Counted from the stretch's first letter, positions 45,201-53,095 are shown. The stretch: 64,000 nucleotides of DNA from an uncultured Prevotella sp. (GCA_905233425.1 CAJOEC010000003.1:43244-107243); one strand, 5' to 3'. Numbers and translations are program-made. The notes: generated by a model not told the origin, from the sequence alone.

Positions 45201-45393
45201 GCTGGATGACCGACTTCATCACGGTGTTCTCGTCAGCACCGTCATAGCTGGTGGAAACAAGCACCGTAGGCGGTGCGATGTCAGGATACTGCTCAACAGC
45301 CAGCGTGTTCATCGAGATGTAACCTACCAGCGCAATGACTATCGAGATGGCACATGCCATCACGATTCTGTTGATGAATATATTGTTCTTCAT
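42232..45393 (-). CDS. RND efflux pump, inner-membrane permease (AcrB/MexB type)
   Basis: 1053 residues, the usual HAE1 length. NIFINRIVMACAISIVIALVG at the start is the first helix. LFALVLAIGTVVDDAIVVVE contains the paired Asp of the proton relay in TM4, and MLIGLLAKTAILITEYA lies in TM10-11. Two large periplasmic loops are present. It expels drugs, bile salts or other hydrophobic compounds using the proton gradient, together with the adaptor and outer-membrane factor on either side. Confidence 0.95.
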   Translation of the reverse strand: MKNNIFINRIVMACAISIVIALVGYISMNTLAVEQYPDIAPPTVLVSTSYDGADENTVMKSVIQPLEEAINGVNDMTYMTSKAASNGMVSISVYFKQGTDPDMAAVNVQNRVTRAMALLPAEVNKVGVQVMKQQSNILQIFAVRSVDGKYDEDFISNYVDINIKPRLMRINGVGNVQSLGNTYALRIWMKPDVMAQYGLEPNDIFAAINRQSFVSGTGSLGEQSKNSYQYSMRYKGTLKSIEEFNDIVLRTSEGGHVLRLGDVADVKIGAMSYNYTSNINDSPGALFMVFQAPGANATEVNARINKTFEDMKESMPAGLEFVTMMTSDDFLFAAIHNVVETLVIAIILVVLVVFFFLQNIKATIIPSISIVVSLLGTFAVVSLAGFSLNILTLFALVLAIGTVVDDAIVVVEAVMAKMEGGISDAREATRQAMSEVSVAVVSCTLVFMAVFIPVTFMPGTSGTFFTQFGVTIASSVGLSCVSALTLCPALCAVMMKVTEGKKEGKSLTYYTKKAYEASYNAIYNKYSRSVQKFIKRPILSWSLLAIAAVLLVFFMKSLPSGLVPQEDQGVFLADISAPEGTTLQQTREMVKQVEEKVKQIPELESFAVVAGYGMLNGEGSNFATLVVRLKNWDDRPGMNHLIDLVAGRFYYDCMEIKELQVIPFQMPQIPGYGATNSVCLVVEDPSDGNLSEFAKQTEQFLSKLEKRPEIGSASSTYSERYPKYEIEVDAAHCDRAGISPAEVLNTLGSFCGGAYVGNFNQFGKVYRIMASAAPEYRLDPSSLNNIFVKVGSGKMAPISEFVSLKRVVGPSSIEHFNLFQSISCYVTPAGGYSEGEVHKVIAEVFKEEMPSTATYEYSGMSRELEEAAGSNTTALIYVICVILIYLILGSLYNSWFTPLAVLFSVPFGLMGAFVFAYFGNLLQLPGMDNNIYLQTGVIMLIGLLAKTAILITEYATERRAQGLTIVDAAFEACKERLRPILMTVATMIIGMIPLVIEGGAGANGNRALALGVIGGMGIGTLALLFVVPAFFIVFQNLHEKYMGKKVAEVTNNE

Positions 45394-45410
45394 ACTATTT
45401 TTTTCTTTTT

Positions 45411-45530
45411 ACCAGAGATTTCACTTTTTTTGCTGTGCATTGTCTATGCTATTGCACAGATTATCCAAAACTAACAATCTGTGTCATCTGAGTAATCGGT
45501 ATAATCCGTTTAATCTGTGTAATCTGTGGT
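45411..45530. repeat. ACAGATT-family repeat between adaptor and pump genes
   Basis: Left part ACCAGAGATTTCAC with TGCTGTGCATTG in the middle, right part with five TAATC(T/C)GT-like units ending in AATCTGTGGT. It is more degenerate than the 42126 copy but in the same intra-operon setting. Confidence 0.7.
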
Positions 45531-45539
45531 CGTAATTCT

Positions 45540-46664
45540 TCACTTTTCAGTCTCTTCATCAGGGAACAAAACCTGTTGTCCCTCCCTGACATTATTGGCT
45601 CCGGTGGTCACAATCTTGTCACCGACGTTAAGACCGCTCGTCACAATGTAGTCCTGGCCGTTGCCGACATCCTCCACCGTCACGTCGACAGCCGTTGCCG
45701 TACTGTCGGCTTGCACCTTATACACCAGCGACTTGTCCTGCAGACTCACCACGGCATTTTGGGGGATGACGATGACATCCCTCTCCGCGAAAGGCAGCAC
45801 TATAGTACCCTGGATGCCGGAGTACAAATGACCTTCTGGGTTGGGGAACGAAGCCTTGCAAGACAGCGAACCTGTAGCAGCATTGACGACACCCGTCATG
45901 CTTGTGATACGACCCTTGTGGGGGTACTCCGTGCCGTTTTTCATCACAAATGTCACATCGGGCAGACTGGCAATGTACTTCTCAACGTCGGCTGTTGACA
46001 TGCCATACTGCACCATTTGCTCAACAAGCGCTTCCGTCACCGAGAACTCAGCGTCCATATTGGTATTGCCGCTCACGATGGTCAGCTGCATACCCGGCGA
46101 AACCTGTTCACCTGTACGGACAGGAATCTCACCGATGATGCCCGTCACAGGAGCCGTAATGGTACAGAACCCGAGAGTCACCCTGGCACGGTTAGCTGTT
46201 GCACGAGCCTGCTTTACCGATGCCAGAGCATGCTTGTATGCGTTCTCTGCGTCTGTGAGCATATAGCTGCTCACGATGTTCTTCTCATACAGATTCTTGG
46301 TCGACTCATACTCAAGTTTTGCCGAGCTCTCGGCGGCCAGGGCGGCCTCCAAACTGGCCTCGGCAGCCTCCAGATCCAGCTGGGCATTGCGAGGGTCGAT
46401 GACAAAGAGCACAGTCCCCTTCGTCACCTGCTGGCCTTCGCTTACGGCAATACGTGTCAACTGTCCATTCACCTGAGGGCTAATCAGCACGTCGGTGCGG
46501 CCCTTCATCTTAGCACTGTACTTCACAGGAACGGTGACATTCTGCTTTTCGACTGTCAGCGTCTTGAACGAGGTGTGCTTTTCTTTTGGCATGTCAATGT
46601 CACAAGAACCTAACCCTGCCACTAAGCAGATCATGAAGATCCACTTCAAATTGTTCTTTTTCAT
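45540..46664 (-). CDS. RND efflux periplasmic adaptor (AcrA/MexA type lipoprotein)
   Basis: 374 residues with a lipobox (MICLVAGLGSCD). Hairpin, lipoyl and beta-barrel domains are recognisable: VLISPQVNGQLTRIAVSEGQ, QLDLEAAEASLEAALAAE (coiled coil) and CTITAPVTGIIGEIPVRTGE. It bridges the pump and outer-membrane factor. It is the first gene of the RND set and lies 81 bp after the KASIII gene. No TetR or MarR regulator is adjacent. Confidence 0.93.
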   Translation of the reverse strand: MKKNNLKWIFMICLVAGLGSCDIDMPKEKHTSFKTLTVEKQNVTVPVKYSAKMKGRTDVLISPQVNGQLTRIAVSEGQQVTKGTVLFVIDPRNAQLDLEAAEASLEAALAAESSAKLEYESTKNLYEKNIVSSYMLTDAENAYKHALASVKQARATANRARVTLGFCTITAPVTGIIGEIPVRTGEQVSPGMQLTIVSGNTNMDAEFSVTEALVEQMVQYGMSTADVEKYIASLPDVTFVMKNGTEYPHKGRITSMTGVVNAATGSLSCKASFPNPEGHLYSGIQGTIVLPFAERDVIVIPQNAVVSLQDKSLVYKVQADSTATAVDVTVEDVGNGQDYIVTSGLNVGDKIVTTGANNVREGQQVLFPDEETEK

Positions 46665-46745
46665 AACTTGGAATTGTTTTTAATTGTTTGATTTATTGAG
46701 TTATTTATTGAGTTGCTTCATATATAAACGCATCACGACTTCGCA

Positions 46746-47750
46746 TCATTTCACAAATCGTAATATTGTTCCGCCCCAACTCAGTCCAACGCCAAAACCG
46801 GAAATCATTACGGTGTCACCTTTCTTGATTATTTGATTGTCCAGACAATCCTTCAGTCCAATCAGGACGGTTGAAGAAACCGTGTTTCCTGTTGCGGTAA
46901 GATTTACATAAAACTTCTCCTTTGGCAACAAACATACTTTGCGGATGGTATCGAGCATGAACTTGTTGGCCTGATGAAAAACATAGTAGTCAATCTGGTC
47001 ATTATCCAGTTTGTTCTTTTCGAGAAGATCTTTCATCATTGCCGGAACAGCATCGAGAGTGAAGTTAAAGATGGCTCCGCCGTGCATATAGAGATAGTCA
47101 TCATACCAGATGTGACCTTCCTCGTCCTCTACAAACCGACCTGTTGGTGACTTTTGCCGGGAAGCACCTGTCTTTACTATCAGGTTGTTGGCTCCACTGC
47201 CATCTGTTCCAAGGGAGAACTCACCTATCTCAGCAAAGCCCTCTGTAGAGATCAGACATGCAGCAGCACCATCACCAAAGATGGAACGGTTGCTCTTGTC
47301 TGAGGGATGAAGATACTTATTATAGGTTTCTGCTGTCAATAACAGCACATTCTTTGCTATACCGGCAGCAATGAGTCCTTTAGCCATCGCCATGCCATAA
47401 ACACAACCGGAACAACCAAGGTTATAATCAAAGGCACCTGCAGAAGTGGGAATTCCTAATCTGTCCTGCAATACACATGCTGTTGATGGGAGGAAATAAT
47501 CCGGACTTTGCGTACAAAGCATCAGTAAGTCTATTGACTTGGGATCTATTCCATATTCCTCAAACAACTTACGGGCAGCTTTCTCTGCCATATCACCAGC
47601 CGTTTCATCCTCAGCTGCCAAATGGCGAGAATCCACCCCGACTTTCTGAGCGACCTTCTCTACACTCCATTCAGGGAACTCCTTAACCAGTTCCTCATTG
47701 GTTACTACCTTTTCAGGAAGATAATAAGATATTGCCTTGATAAATGCCAT
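46746..47750 (-). CDS. 3-oxoacyl-ACP synthase III family protein (KASIII)
   Basis: 334 residues, thiolase fold. The catalytic Cys113 is in YNLGCSGCVYGM, the histidine in YYVFHQANKFM and the asparagine in ATGNTVSST, the complete Cys-His-Asn triad. The start ISYYLPEKVVTNEEL is typical. It condenses an acyl-CoA with malonyl-ACP, either starting fatty acid synthesis (FabH) or serving a specialised lipid pathway. No fab genes are adjacent and an efflux set follows, so a specialised role is possible. The promoter at 47930-47937 leaves a ~180-nt leader containing a hairpin repeat. Confidence 0.88.
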   Translation of the reverse strand: MAFIKAISYYLPEKVVTNEELVKEFPEWSVEKVAQKVGVDSRHLAAEDETAGDMAEKAARKLFEEYGIDPKSIDLLMLCTQSPDYFLPSTACVLQDRLGIPTSAGAFDYNLGCSGCVYGMAMAKGLIAAGIAKNVLLLTAETYNKYLHPSDKSNRSIFGDGAAACLISTEGFAEIGEFSLGTDGSGANNLIVKTGASRQKSPTGRFVEDEEGHIWYDDYLYMHGGAIFNFTLDAVPAMMKDLLEKNKLDNDQIDYYVFHQANKFMLDTIRKVCLLPKEKFYVNLTATGNTVSSTVLIGLKDCLDNQIIKKGDTVMISGFGVGLSWGGTILRFVK

Positions 47751-47778
47751 ATTAACTTAAAAATTTACCCTTACCATC

Positions 47779-47866
47779 CTTTGCCTTCGCACGGAGCATA
47801 TCTTACCGACACCCCTGTCTTTGAATTTTTGACTTCGGGGAAGGCAAAGGAGGCAAATCCTGAGCT
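47779..47866. repeat. Dispersed ~70-bp repeat, copy 2, with hairpin arms
   Basis: The arms CCTTTGCCTTC (47779) and GAAGGCAAAGG enclose CATATCTTACCGACACCC. The element matches 38862-38940 and lies in the leader of the KASIII gene. Confidence 0.7.
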
Positions 47867-47929
47867 GTTTTTCATCCATGATATTAGCATTATGCAACGC
47901 GTTTATATCGGACTTCATATAATCGGCTG

Positions 47930-47937
47930 CAAAATTA
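47930..47937 (-). promoter_or_regulatory. Promoter -7 element for the KASIII gene
   Basis: TAATTTTG on the minus strand, 180 bp before the KASIII ATG. Confidence 0.55.
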
Positions 47938-48072
47938 CTACTTTTTCATCGAATAAAAGAAAAAAAAACGAAAAAAGTCCAAAAGTTCGACGACATGGCG
48001 TCAGGCGAGACTTCGACAGAGTTGGCAAGTGCCGCCAGTGCCTTAGTGCAAAGGTGTGAAAATGGGTTCACG

Positions 48073-48146
48073 GCGGCCGCCGTGAATAATTTTGGCGGCC
48101 GCTGCAGATATTTTTAGCGGCCGCTAAAAACATTTGTGGCGGGCGG
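48073..48146. repeat. GCGGCCGC motif repeated every 22 bp
   Basis: Exact GCGGCCGC octamers start at 48073, 48095 and 48117, and a degenerate fourth (GCGGGCGG) starts at 48139, all 22 bp apart. The first and third are centres of 20-bp perfect palindromes (TTCACGGCGGCCGCCGTGAA; TTTTTAGCGGCCGCTAAAAA). GGTTCACG and CGTGAACC bracket the array. It lies between divergent promoters at 47937 and 48380. A regular two-helical-turn spacing fits a cooperative operator; a plain tandem repeat is the alternative. Confidence 0.7.
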
Positions 48147-48192
48147 CGTGAACCGAGGGCAACCGTCCTCTCTCCCTTCAAAGTCCGTCCTC

Positions 48193-48329
48193 TCAGCCTT
48201 CAAAGCCCGGACAGATGGATGCCTCTTACCTATTTATCATTACTGGAGTCAAAGGCTGTCGCTATTCCGGCATGGGGAGTAATGACAAATAGGTATTATG
48301 GTGATTGAAAATGGAGGATTGAAGGCTGA
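48193..48329. repeat. Nested inverted repeat in the divergent intergenic region
   Basis: The inner arms TACCTATTTATCATTACT (48227) and AGTAATGACAAATAGGTA (48278) match at 17 of 18 positions. The outer arms TCAGCCTTCAA (48193) and TTGAAGGCTGA (48319) are perfect. No gene is present from 47751 to 48520. Confidence 0.7.
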
Positions 48330-48379
48330 AAATGGCGGTTTCACCATTTTTAGGTATTGTCTGTTGACCAGATTGTGCC

Positions 48380-48387
48380 TACCTTTG
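48380..48387 (+). promoter_or_regulatory. Promoter -7 element for the outer-membrane protein operon
   Basis: TACCTTTG; transcription would start near 48394, giving a ~125-nt leader made almost entirely of the GACATAAG repeat. Confidence 0.65.
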
Positions 48388-48400
48388 CACCCGTTTTTCT

Positions 48401-48517
48401 GACATAAGGACATACTTTTTGACATAAGAACATTTATTTTCTGACATAAGGACATAAGAACATTTATTTTCGGACATAAGAACATTTATTTTCAGACATA
48501 AGGACATAAGAACAAAT
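48401..48517 (+). repeat. GACATAAG tandem repeat filling the 5' leader
   Basis: GACATAAG occurs seven times (48401, 48421, 48443, 48451, 48473, 48495, 48503), spaced either 8 or 20-22 bp, with GAACATTTATTTTC between them. It lies between the promoter and ATG 48521, so copy-number change would alter the leader of the mRNA. Confidence 0.8.
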
Positions 48518-48520
48518 TTT

Positions 48521-49837
48521 ATGAGACGAGAGGCTATCATTGCTTTATCATTCATCATTTGTCATCTGCCATACAGCCCTGCAAGGGGGCAGGTGAACGC
48601 TGGCGATAGCGTGATGCAGCACGTCCGCGGAAACAGGCTGAGCGTGGGCGGCTACGGTGAGGTGGCGCTGAGCCGCGAGTTCTACAGCGACCATGTGAAC
48701 CGCTACAGTTCGCCACAGAACTACAAGGACGACCCGTCGCACGGACGTTTCGACATCCCCCATGCCGTCATCTATTTGGGCTACGACTTCGGCCGCGGCT
48801 GGACATTAGGCACAGAGGTGGAATTTGAGCACACCGGCACGGGGTCGGCCGTTGAGAACGAGGCCGACGAGGCTGCCGAGTGGGAGCTGGAACAGGAGAA
48901 AGGCGGCGAGGTGGAGCTGGAGCAGCTGTGGATCAACAAGCGGTTCTCGCGTGCCGCCAACGTGAAGATTGGCCATGTCATCGTGCCCGTAGGCCTGAAC
49001 AACGCCCACCACGAGCCACTGAACTACTTCACAGTCTATCGTCCTGAGGGCGAAAACACCATCCTGCCTTCCACATGGCACGACACGGGCATAGCCTTCT
49101 GGGGACACTGCGGAAGGTTCAAGTACGAGCTTCAGATGGTGGCCGGGCTGAATGCCATGCTCTTCAACCGCGACAAGTGGATTCACCACGGGGCTGGCTC
49201 GCCATTCGAGTTCAAGCCCGCCAACCAGTTAGGTTTTGCCGCCCGCGCCGACTGGTTCGCGCTGTCGGGCCTGCGCGTGGGTCTAAGCGGCTACTATGGC
49301 CACTCCGCCCATAACACCTACCCCAACGACCTGAAGGGCGACGGCAAGCCCTACGACAACGTGAAGGGTACGGTGGCCATCGGCTCGGTCGATGTGACGC
49401 TGAACCGTTGGAACTGGCTCGTCCGCGGACAGGCCGACTACGGCTACGTGGGCGACACCGAAAAGCTCAACACCATCAAGGACGCCAAGGCCCATGCCTC
49501 GAACTCGCCCGTGAAGAGCGCGATGATTGGCAAGAACGCCGTGGCCGTGGGCATTGAGGCGGGCTACGATGTGTTCTCGCAGATTGCCAGGCTTCACCGT
49601 GACGAGCAACAGTTCTATGTCTTCGCCCGCTACGAATACTACGACAGCTACATCCCCGCGAAGAACAAGGAGATGTTCGACTACACAAACGTCAACCGTC
49701 TGGCTTTCGGCGTGAACTACCATCCCGTGCCGGGCATCGTGCTGAAGGCCGACTACAGCCTCCGCAAACTGAAAACACCCTATAACAACGAGCCAAGCCT
49801 GAACATTGGCGTGGCCTACGAGGGATTCTTCCTATGA
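48521..49837 (+). CDS. Outer-membrane porin-like protein of a probable iron-uptake operon
   Basis: 438 residues with a signal peptide (ALSFIICHLPYSPARGQ). The rest is a transmembrane beta-barrel of many amphipathic strands (for example FDIPHAVIYLGYDFGRGW and VKIGHVIVPVGLNNAHHEP), ending in a Phe-Leu C-terminus. It resembles phosphate/iron-type porins. It is followed by imelysin and di-haem oxidoreductase genes. That association suggests it admits iron or a related ligand, an inference from context. The signal-peptide codons (TCATTCATCATTTGTCAT) are themselves repetitive. Confidence 0.75.
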   Translation: MRREAIIALSFIICHLPYSPARGQVNAGDSVMQHVRGNRLSVGGYGEVALSREFYSDHVNRYSSPQNYKDDPSHGRFDIPHAVIYLGYDFGRGWTLGTEVEFEHTGTGSAVENEADEAAEWELEQEKGGEVELEQLWINKRFSRAANVKIGHVIVPVGLNNAHHEPLNYFTVYRPEGENTILPSTWHDTGIAFWGHCGRFKYELQMVAGLNAMLFNRDKWIHHGAGSPFEFKPANQLGFAARADWFALSGLRVGLSGYYGHSAHNTYPNDLKGDGKPYDNVKGTVAIGSVDVTLNRWNWLVRGQADYGYVGDTEKLNTIKDAKAHASNSPVKSAMIGKNAVAVGIEAGYDVFSQIARLHRDEQQFYVFARYEYYDSYIPAKNKEMFDYTNVNRLAFGVNYHPVPGIVLKADYSLRKLKTPYNNEPSLNIGVAYEGFFL

Positions 49838-49900
49838 GACAGAAGAACTATTTTCGACATAGTAACATAAGGTATGTTCTATAAATTGCAAAAACTACGA

Positions 49901-50019
49901 GCAGCCTTTCCCCTCCCTTGTAGGGGAGGGGTTAGGGGTGGGGTCAGTATATAATTAGCAGACAAGTAGTTACAGACCCCACCCCCAGTCCCTCCCCTTG
50001 AGGGGAGGGGAGCGGCTGC
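49901..50019. repeat. 119-bp inverted-repeat element (GGGGAGGGG family)
   Basis: Two ~45-bp arms run from GCAGCC through CCCCTCCC, GGGGAGGGG and GGGGTGGGGTC, and mirror each other across a ~30-bp AT-rich centre. Each arm also contains its own CCCCTCCC/GGGGAGGGG mini-hairpin. A partial copy lies in frame in the GH115-GH43 gene at 55831-55871. Confidence 0.85.
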
Positions 50020-50096
50020 GCACCATTTAATTAGATTAATAGAAATCACCATAAGAACAAATAATACAAATAAAAACATTAATAAACATAAACAAA

Positions 50097-51335
50097 ATGA
50101 AAAAGATTCTGATTAATGCCATGCTCTTTGCAGCATGCAGCATGGGAATGGTCTCATGCTCGAGTGACGATGACAACAACAATGACAACGGCCTCGCCGA
50201 GAAGGAGCAGGCCATGCAGGCCATCACCGGCCAGTACGTGAACAACGTGGTGTTCCCCATCTACCGGTCGTTAGCCTCGCAGACCTCCACGCTCTTCGAC
50301 CAGCTTGTGGAGGCCAAGGCCAAACTGCGTGCCGGAACGCTGGCACAAGCCGACATCGACCGCATCTGCACCACCTTCATCGCCGCCCGCTCGGCCTGGG
50401 AGCAGAGCGAGTCGTTCCTCTACGGCGCAGCCACCGACTTCGGCATCGACCCCCACATCGACACGTGGCCCCTCGACCGCACGGCCCTTGCCAAGGCCTT
50501 GGCCAGTAGTGAAATCATCGACGACCTTGACGACCTCGACGATGGCGGCATCGACAACGCCCGCGCCCTCGTCGGCGAGCAGCAGTTGGGCTTCCACGGC
50601 ATTGAGTTCATCATCTTCCGCAATGGAAAGAACCGCAGTCTCGCCGCCCTTCAGGGCATCGAGGATGACGAGGTCTTCAGCGGCCGCAACATCACCGGCG
50701 AACAGGAACTCGTCTTCGCCGCTGCCGTGGCCGGCGACCTGCGCGACAAGTGTTTCCAGTTGGAGGTGAGCTGGTTGGGCGACGAGGCTCCCAAGGCACA
50801 TCAGGAGCGCGTGGAGGAGTGCGAGTTCCCCACGACAGTTGCCGGTGGCGACGCCTCCTACGGCGAGAATCTGCTCAACGCCACGAAGGCCGGCAGCACG
50901 ATGGCAACATGGCGTAGCGTGATGAGCACCATCCTCGTGGCCGGATGCAGCAACATCTGCGCCGAGGTGGCCGGACAGAAGATAGGACAGGCATATCTCG
51001 GTACCGATCCCGACTACATTGAATCGCCCTACAGCCAGCGCTCGTACTACGACTTCTTCGACAACATCAGCAGCATACAGTACAGCCTCTATGGCAATCA
51101 GGGCACAACGGCAAATGCCAACTCTATCATGGCCTACCTGCAGAAACACAACTCCACGATGGCCGCCGACCTGAAGACAAAACTCGACGCAGCCCTCGCC
51201 GCATTGGCCACCGCCAAGGCCGGAACGCCGTTTGTGCTCGACCCTCACAGCGCCAATGCCAAGGCTGCTATGGATGCCATCAACGCTCTTGACGAAACAC
51301 TTAACGAAGCAGCATCATGGATAGCAGCAAACTAA
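50097..51335 (+). CDS. Imelysin-family (peptidase M75) lipoprotein
   Basis: 412 residues with a lipobox (SMGMVSCSSDD) and an acidic Asp/Asn linker. The imelysin signature GFHGIEFIIFR near residue 165 corresponds to the GxHxxE motif of the family, and the fold is two helical bundles. Imelysin-like proteins act in iron uptake at the cell envelope; peptidase activity is doubtful for most. The gene follows a porin and overlaps the di-haem oxidoreductase gene, a recurrent trio. The start is the ATG at 50097, 77 bp after the 119-bp inverted-repeat element. Confidence 0.88.
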   Translation: MKKILINAMLFAACSMGMVSCSSDDDNNNDNGLAEKEQAMQAITGQYVNNVVFPIYRSLASQTSTLFDQLVEAKAKLRAGTLAQADIDRICTTFIAARSAWEQSESFLYGAATDFGIDPHIDTWPLDRTALAKALASSEIIDDLDDLDDGGIDNARALVGEQQLGFHGIEFIIFRNGKNRSLAALQGIEDDEVFSGRNITGEQELVFAAAVAGDLRDKCFQLEVSWLGDEAPKAHQERVEECEFPTTVAGGDASYGENLLNATKAGSTMATWRSVMSTILVAGCSNICAEVAGQKIGQAYLGTDPDYIESPYSQRSYYDFFDNISSIQYSLYGNQGTTANANSIMAYLQKHNSTMAADLKTKLDAALAALATAKAGTPFVLDPHSANAKAAMDAINALDETLNEAASWIAAN

Positions 51336-53068
51336 AAAACCTCTGGGGCTTATGGGGCGGCTTATGGGACTTATGTGCCCTATATGTCCTATGTGTCTTA
51401 TGTGTCTTATGTATCTCGTGCTCCGACGATAGTGAGGAGATGACCGACGAAGAGTGGTCAGAAGCGAGACTCATGGGTAAGCCTGTGGGCAACTTCACCG
51501 CCGAGGAATGGTACCCGGGCGGTGAGAAGGGCACCACGATGAACGTGACGCAGGGCTGCTACGAGGACGAGACACCCGCCGTCACGGAGATGGGACTCAC
51601 CGAGGCCTTCAACCGAGGCGAGCAGTTCTTCGAGCGCAACGTCACGGAGTTCCAGGCACCATTCAACGGTCTTGGTCCGGCCTACGTGCGCAAGTCGTGC
51701 CTCGACTGCCACCCCGGCTACGGCCATGGCAAGCGCGTCACGCAATACCGTGCTGAATGGGGCAACGGCTATCTGCTGGTGGTCTATCACCCCGCCGACG
51801 GCTTGAACAGCGACGACGGCCCCTACGTCAGCGAGGTGACGGGAATGCCGCAGACACGCGCCGTCAGCCCCTTCCTGCCGCCCATCGACGAGAGTGGCAT
51901 ACACATCAGCTGGCTGCCCGTCCTGACGATGGCCGACGGCAGCGAGATTTCGGCTACCACTTTCCCCGACGGCGAGCGCTATGAACTCATCTACCCGGAA
52001 CTGAGCATCGACCGCGAGGCCTTCAACACCTCGCCCACACCTTGGGAGACGGGCAACGGCGCCGTGGCCTTCCGCTTAGAGAGCACCATCGGCATTATCG
52101 GCACGGGGCTTCTCGATGCTATCCCCGACGACAGCATCCGCGAGCAGTACCGGCACGAGGCTCCCTACGTGGAGCTGAATCCCGCCTTCTGGGACAAGGA
52201 GGCCGACGACTTCGCCCCGACGGCATGGTATGTCAATGCCTCGAGCGGCGTGGAGCAGGTGAACCGCCTGAAGAAGTTCACCTACGCCATGACACGCGGC
52301 TCGCTACAGGACGGTGCCGGTGCCAATGCCATCTGGAACATCACCAACGTCTCGCGCTCCGACCGTCCGAAGCTCTATACCACGGCCGCCTGGGCAAAGG
52401 CGATGTCAGAGAACCCGCAGGTGATAGCCGCCATCAAGAAAGACCCCGCGTCGCCCTACTATGCCGACGGCACCGACGAGGGCATCCGCGAGGCAGTCTA
52501 TAACCTGTTGCTGCCCACGACGAACCAGTTTGACAACAAGTGGCACGTCTTCTCGCCAGAAATGTCGGACAACAACTTCTGGGCCTTCCAGGTATGGCAC
52601 CGTGGCTTGGCCATTCCCCGAGCCCGCAATCTGCAAGACCCAGATGTGCAGCGCGGCAAACAGATCTTCAACGAGATTGGCTGTGCAGCCTGTCACCGTC
52701 CGTCGTGGAAAACCACCAACGACGACTACTGGGCTCCGCAGATCATCGCCTCGCAGCAGTTGCAGCTGCCCCGCTACCAGAACCAGACCATCTGGCCCTA
52801 CACCGACATGATACAGCACCGGCTGTATATGAAGAACGGCATTCACGGCTCGTGGTGCCGCACCACCCCACTCTGGGGACGCGGGCTGTCGCTCATCAAC
52901 ACAGGTGCCGAAGACCGGCTGCACGACTGCCGTGCCCGCAACGAGATAGAGGCCATCATCTGGCACGGCTATTCGAAGAAGAGCGACGCCTACGCTTCGA
53001 CACTCAAGTTCTACCGCCTGCCTAAGGCCGACCGCGATGCCATCGTGAAATTCCTGAAAGCCATTTGA
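51317..53068 (+). CDS. Di-haem oxidoreductase / DUF1111-type lipoprotein
   Basis: 583 residues. The lipoprotein signal (LCVLCVLCISCSDD) is odd: its codons are a run of CTTATGTGTC-like repeats. Two CxxCH haem sites are visible (CLDCHPG ~128 and CAACHRPS ~456), and GYSKKSDAYASTLKFYRL near the end matches the family end. The family (PF06537) transfers electrons to a peroxidase-like or iron-redox step. With imelysin and the porin it probably forms an envelope iron-acquisition system. It overlaps the imelysin gene by 19 bp; a terminator follows at 53096. Confidence 0.88.
   Translation: MDSSKLKNLWGLWGGLWDLCALYVLCVLCVLCISCSDDSEEMTDEEWSEARLMGKPVGNFTAEEWYPGGEKGTTMNVTQGCYEDETPAVTEMGLTEAFNRGEQFFERNVTEFQAPFNGLGPAYVRKSCLDCHPGYGHGKRVTQYRAEWGNGYLLVVYHPADGLNSDDGPYVSEVTGMPQTRAVSPFLPPIDESGIHISWLPVLTMADGSEISATTFPDGERYELIYPELSIDREAFNTSPTPWETGNGAVAFRLESTIGIIGTGLLDAIPDDSIREQYRHEAPYVELNPAFWDKEADDFAPTAWYVNASSGVEQVNRLKKFTYAMTRGSLQDGAGANAIWNITNVSRSDRPKLYTTAAWAKAMSENPQVIAAIKKDPASPYYADGTDEGIREAVYNLLLPTTNQFDNKWHVFSPEMSDNNFWAFQVWHRGLAIPRARNLQDPDVQRGKQIFNEIGCAACHRPSWKTTNDDYWAPQIIASQQLQLPRYQNQTIWPYTDMIQHRLYMKNGIHGSWCRTTPLWGRGLSLINTGAEDRLHDCRARNEIEAIIWHGYSKKSDAYASTLKFYRLPKADRDAIVKFLKAI
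51341..51417 (+). repeat. Short repeat making up a signal-peptide coding region
   Basis: The run GGCTTATGGG, GGCTTATGGGAC, CTTATGTGCC, CTATATGTCC, CTATGTGTC, TTATGTGTC, TTATGTATC forms an imperfect ~9-10-bp tandem and encodes the hydrophobic core of the di-haem protein signal peptide. Confidence 0.65.
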
Positions 53069-53095
53069 TGGTTTCCGGACGTAGTAAACTATAAC

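Noticed and set aside
47622..48059. 145-codon plus-strand ORF across the KASIII start and its leader
   Set aside because: Antisense to KASIII at its 5' end and then runs through the dispersed repeat; similar peptides at the two copies come from the repeat itself.
48249..48485. Minus-strand ORF with repeated Cys-Gln-Lys-Ile-Asn-Val units
   Set aside because: It is simply the GACATAAG tandem repeat read in antisense.
48401..48517. Possible CRISPR array
   Set aside because: Units are 8 bp with unequal spacing, spacers are also repeated, and no cas genes are present.
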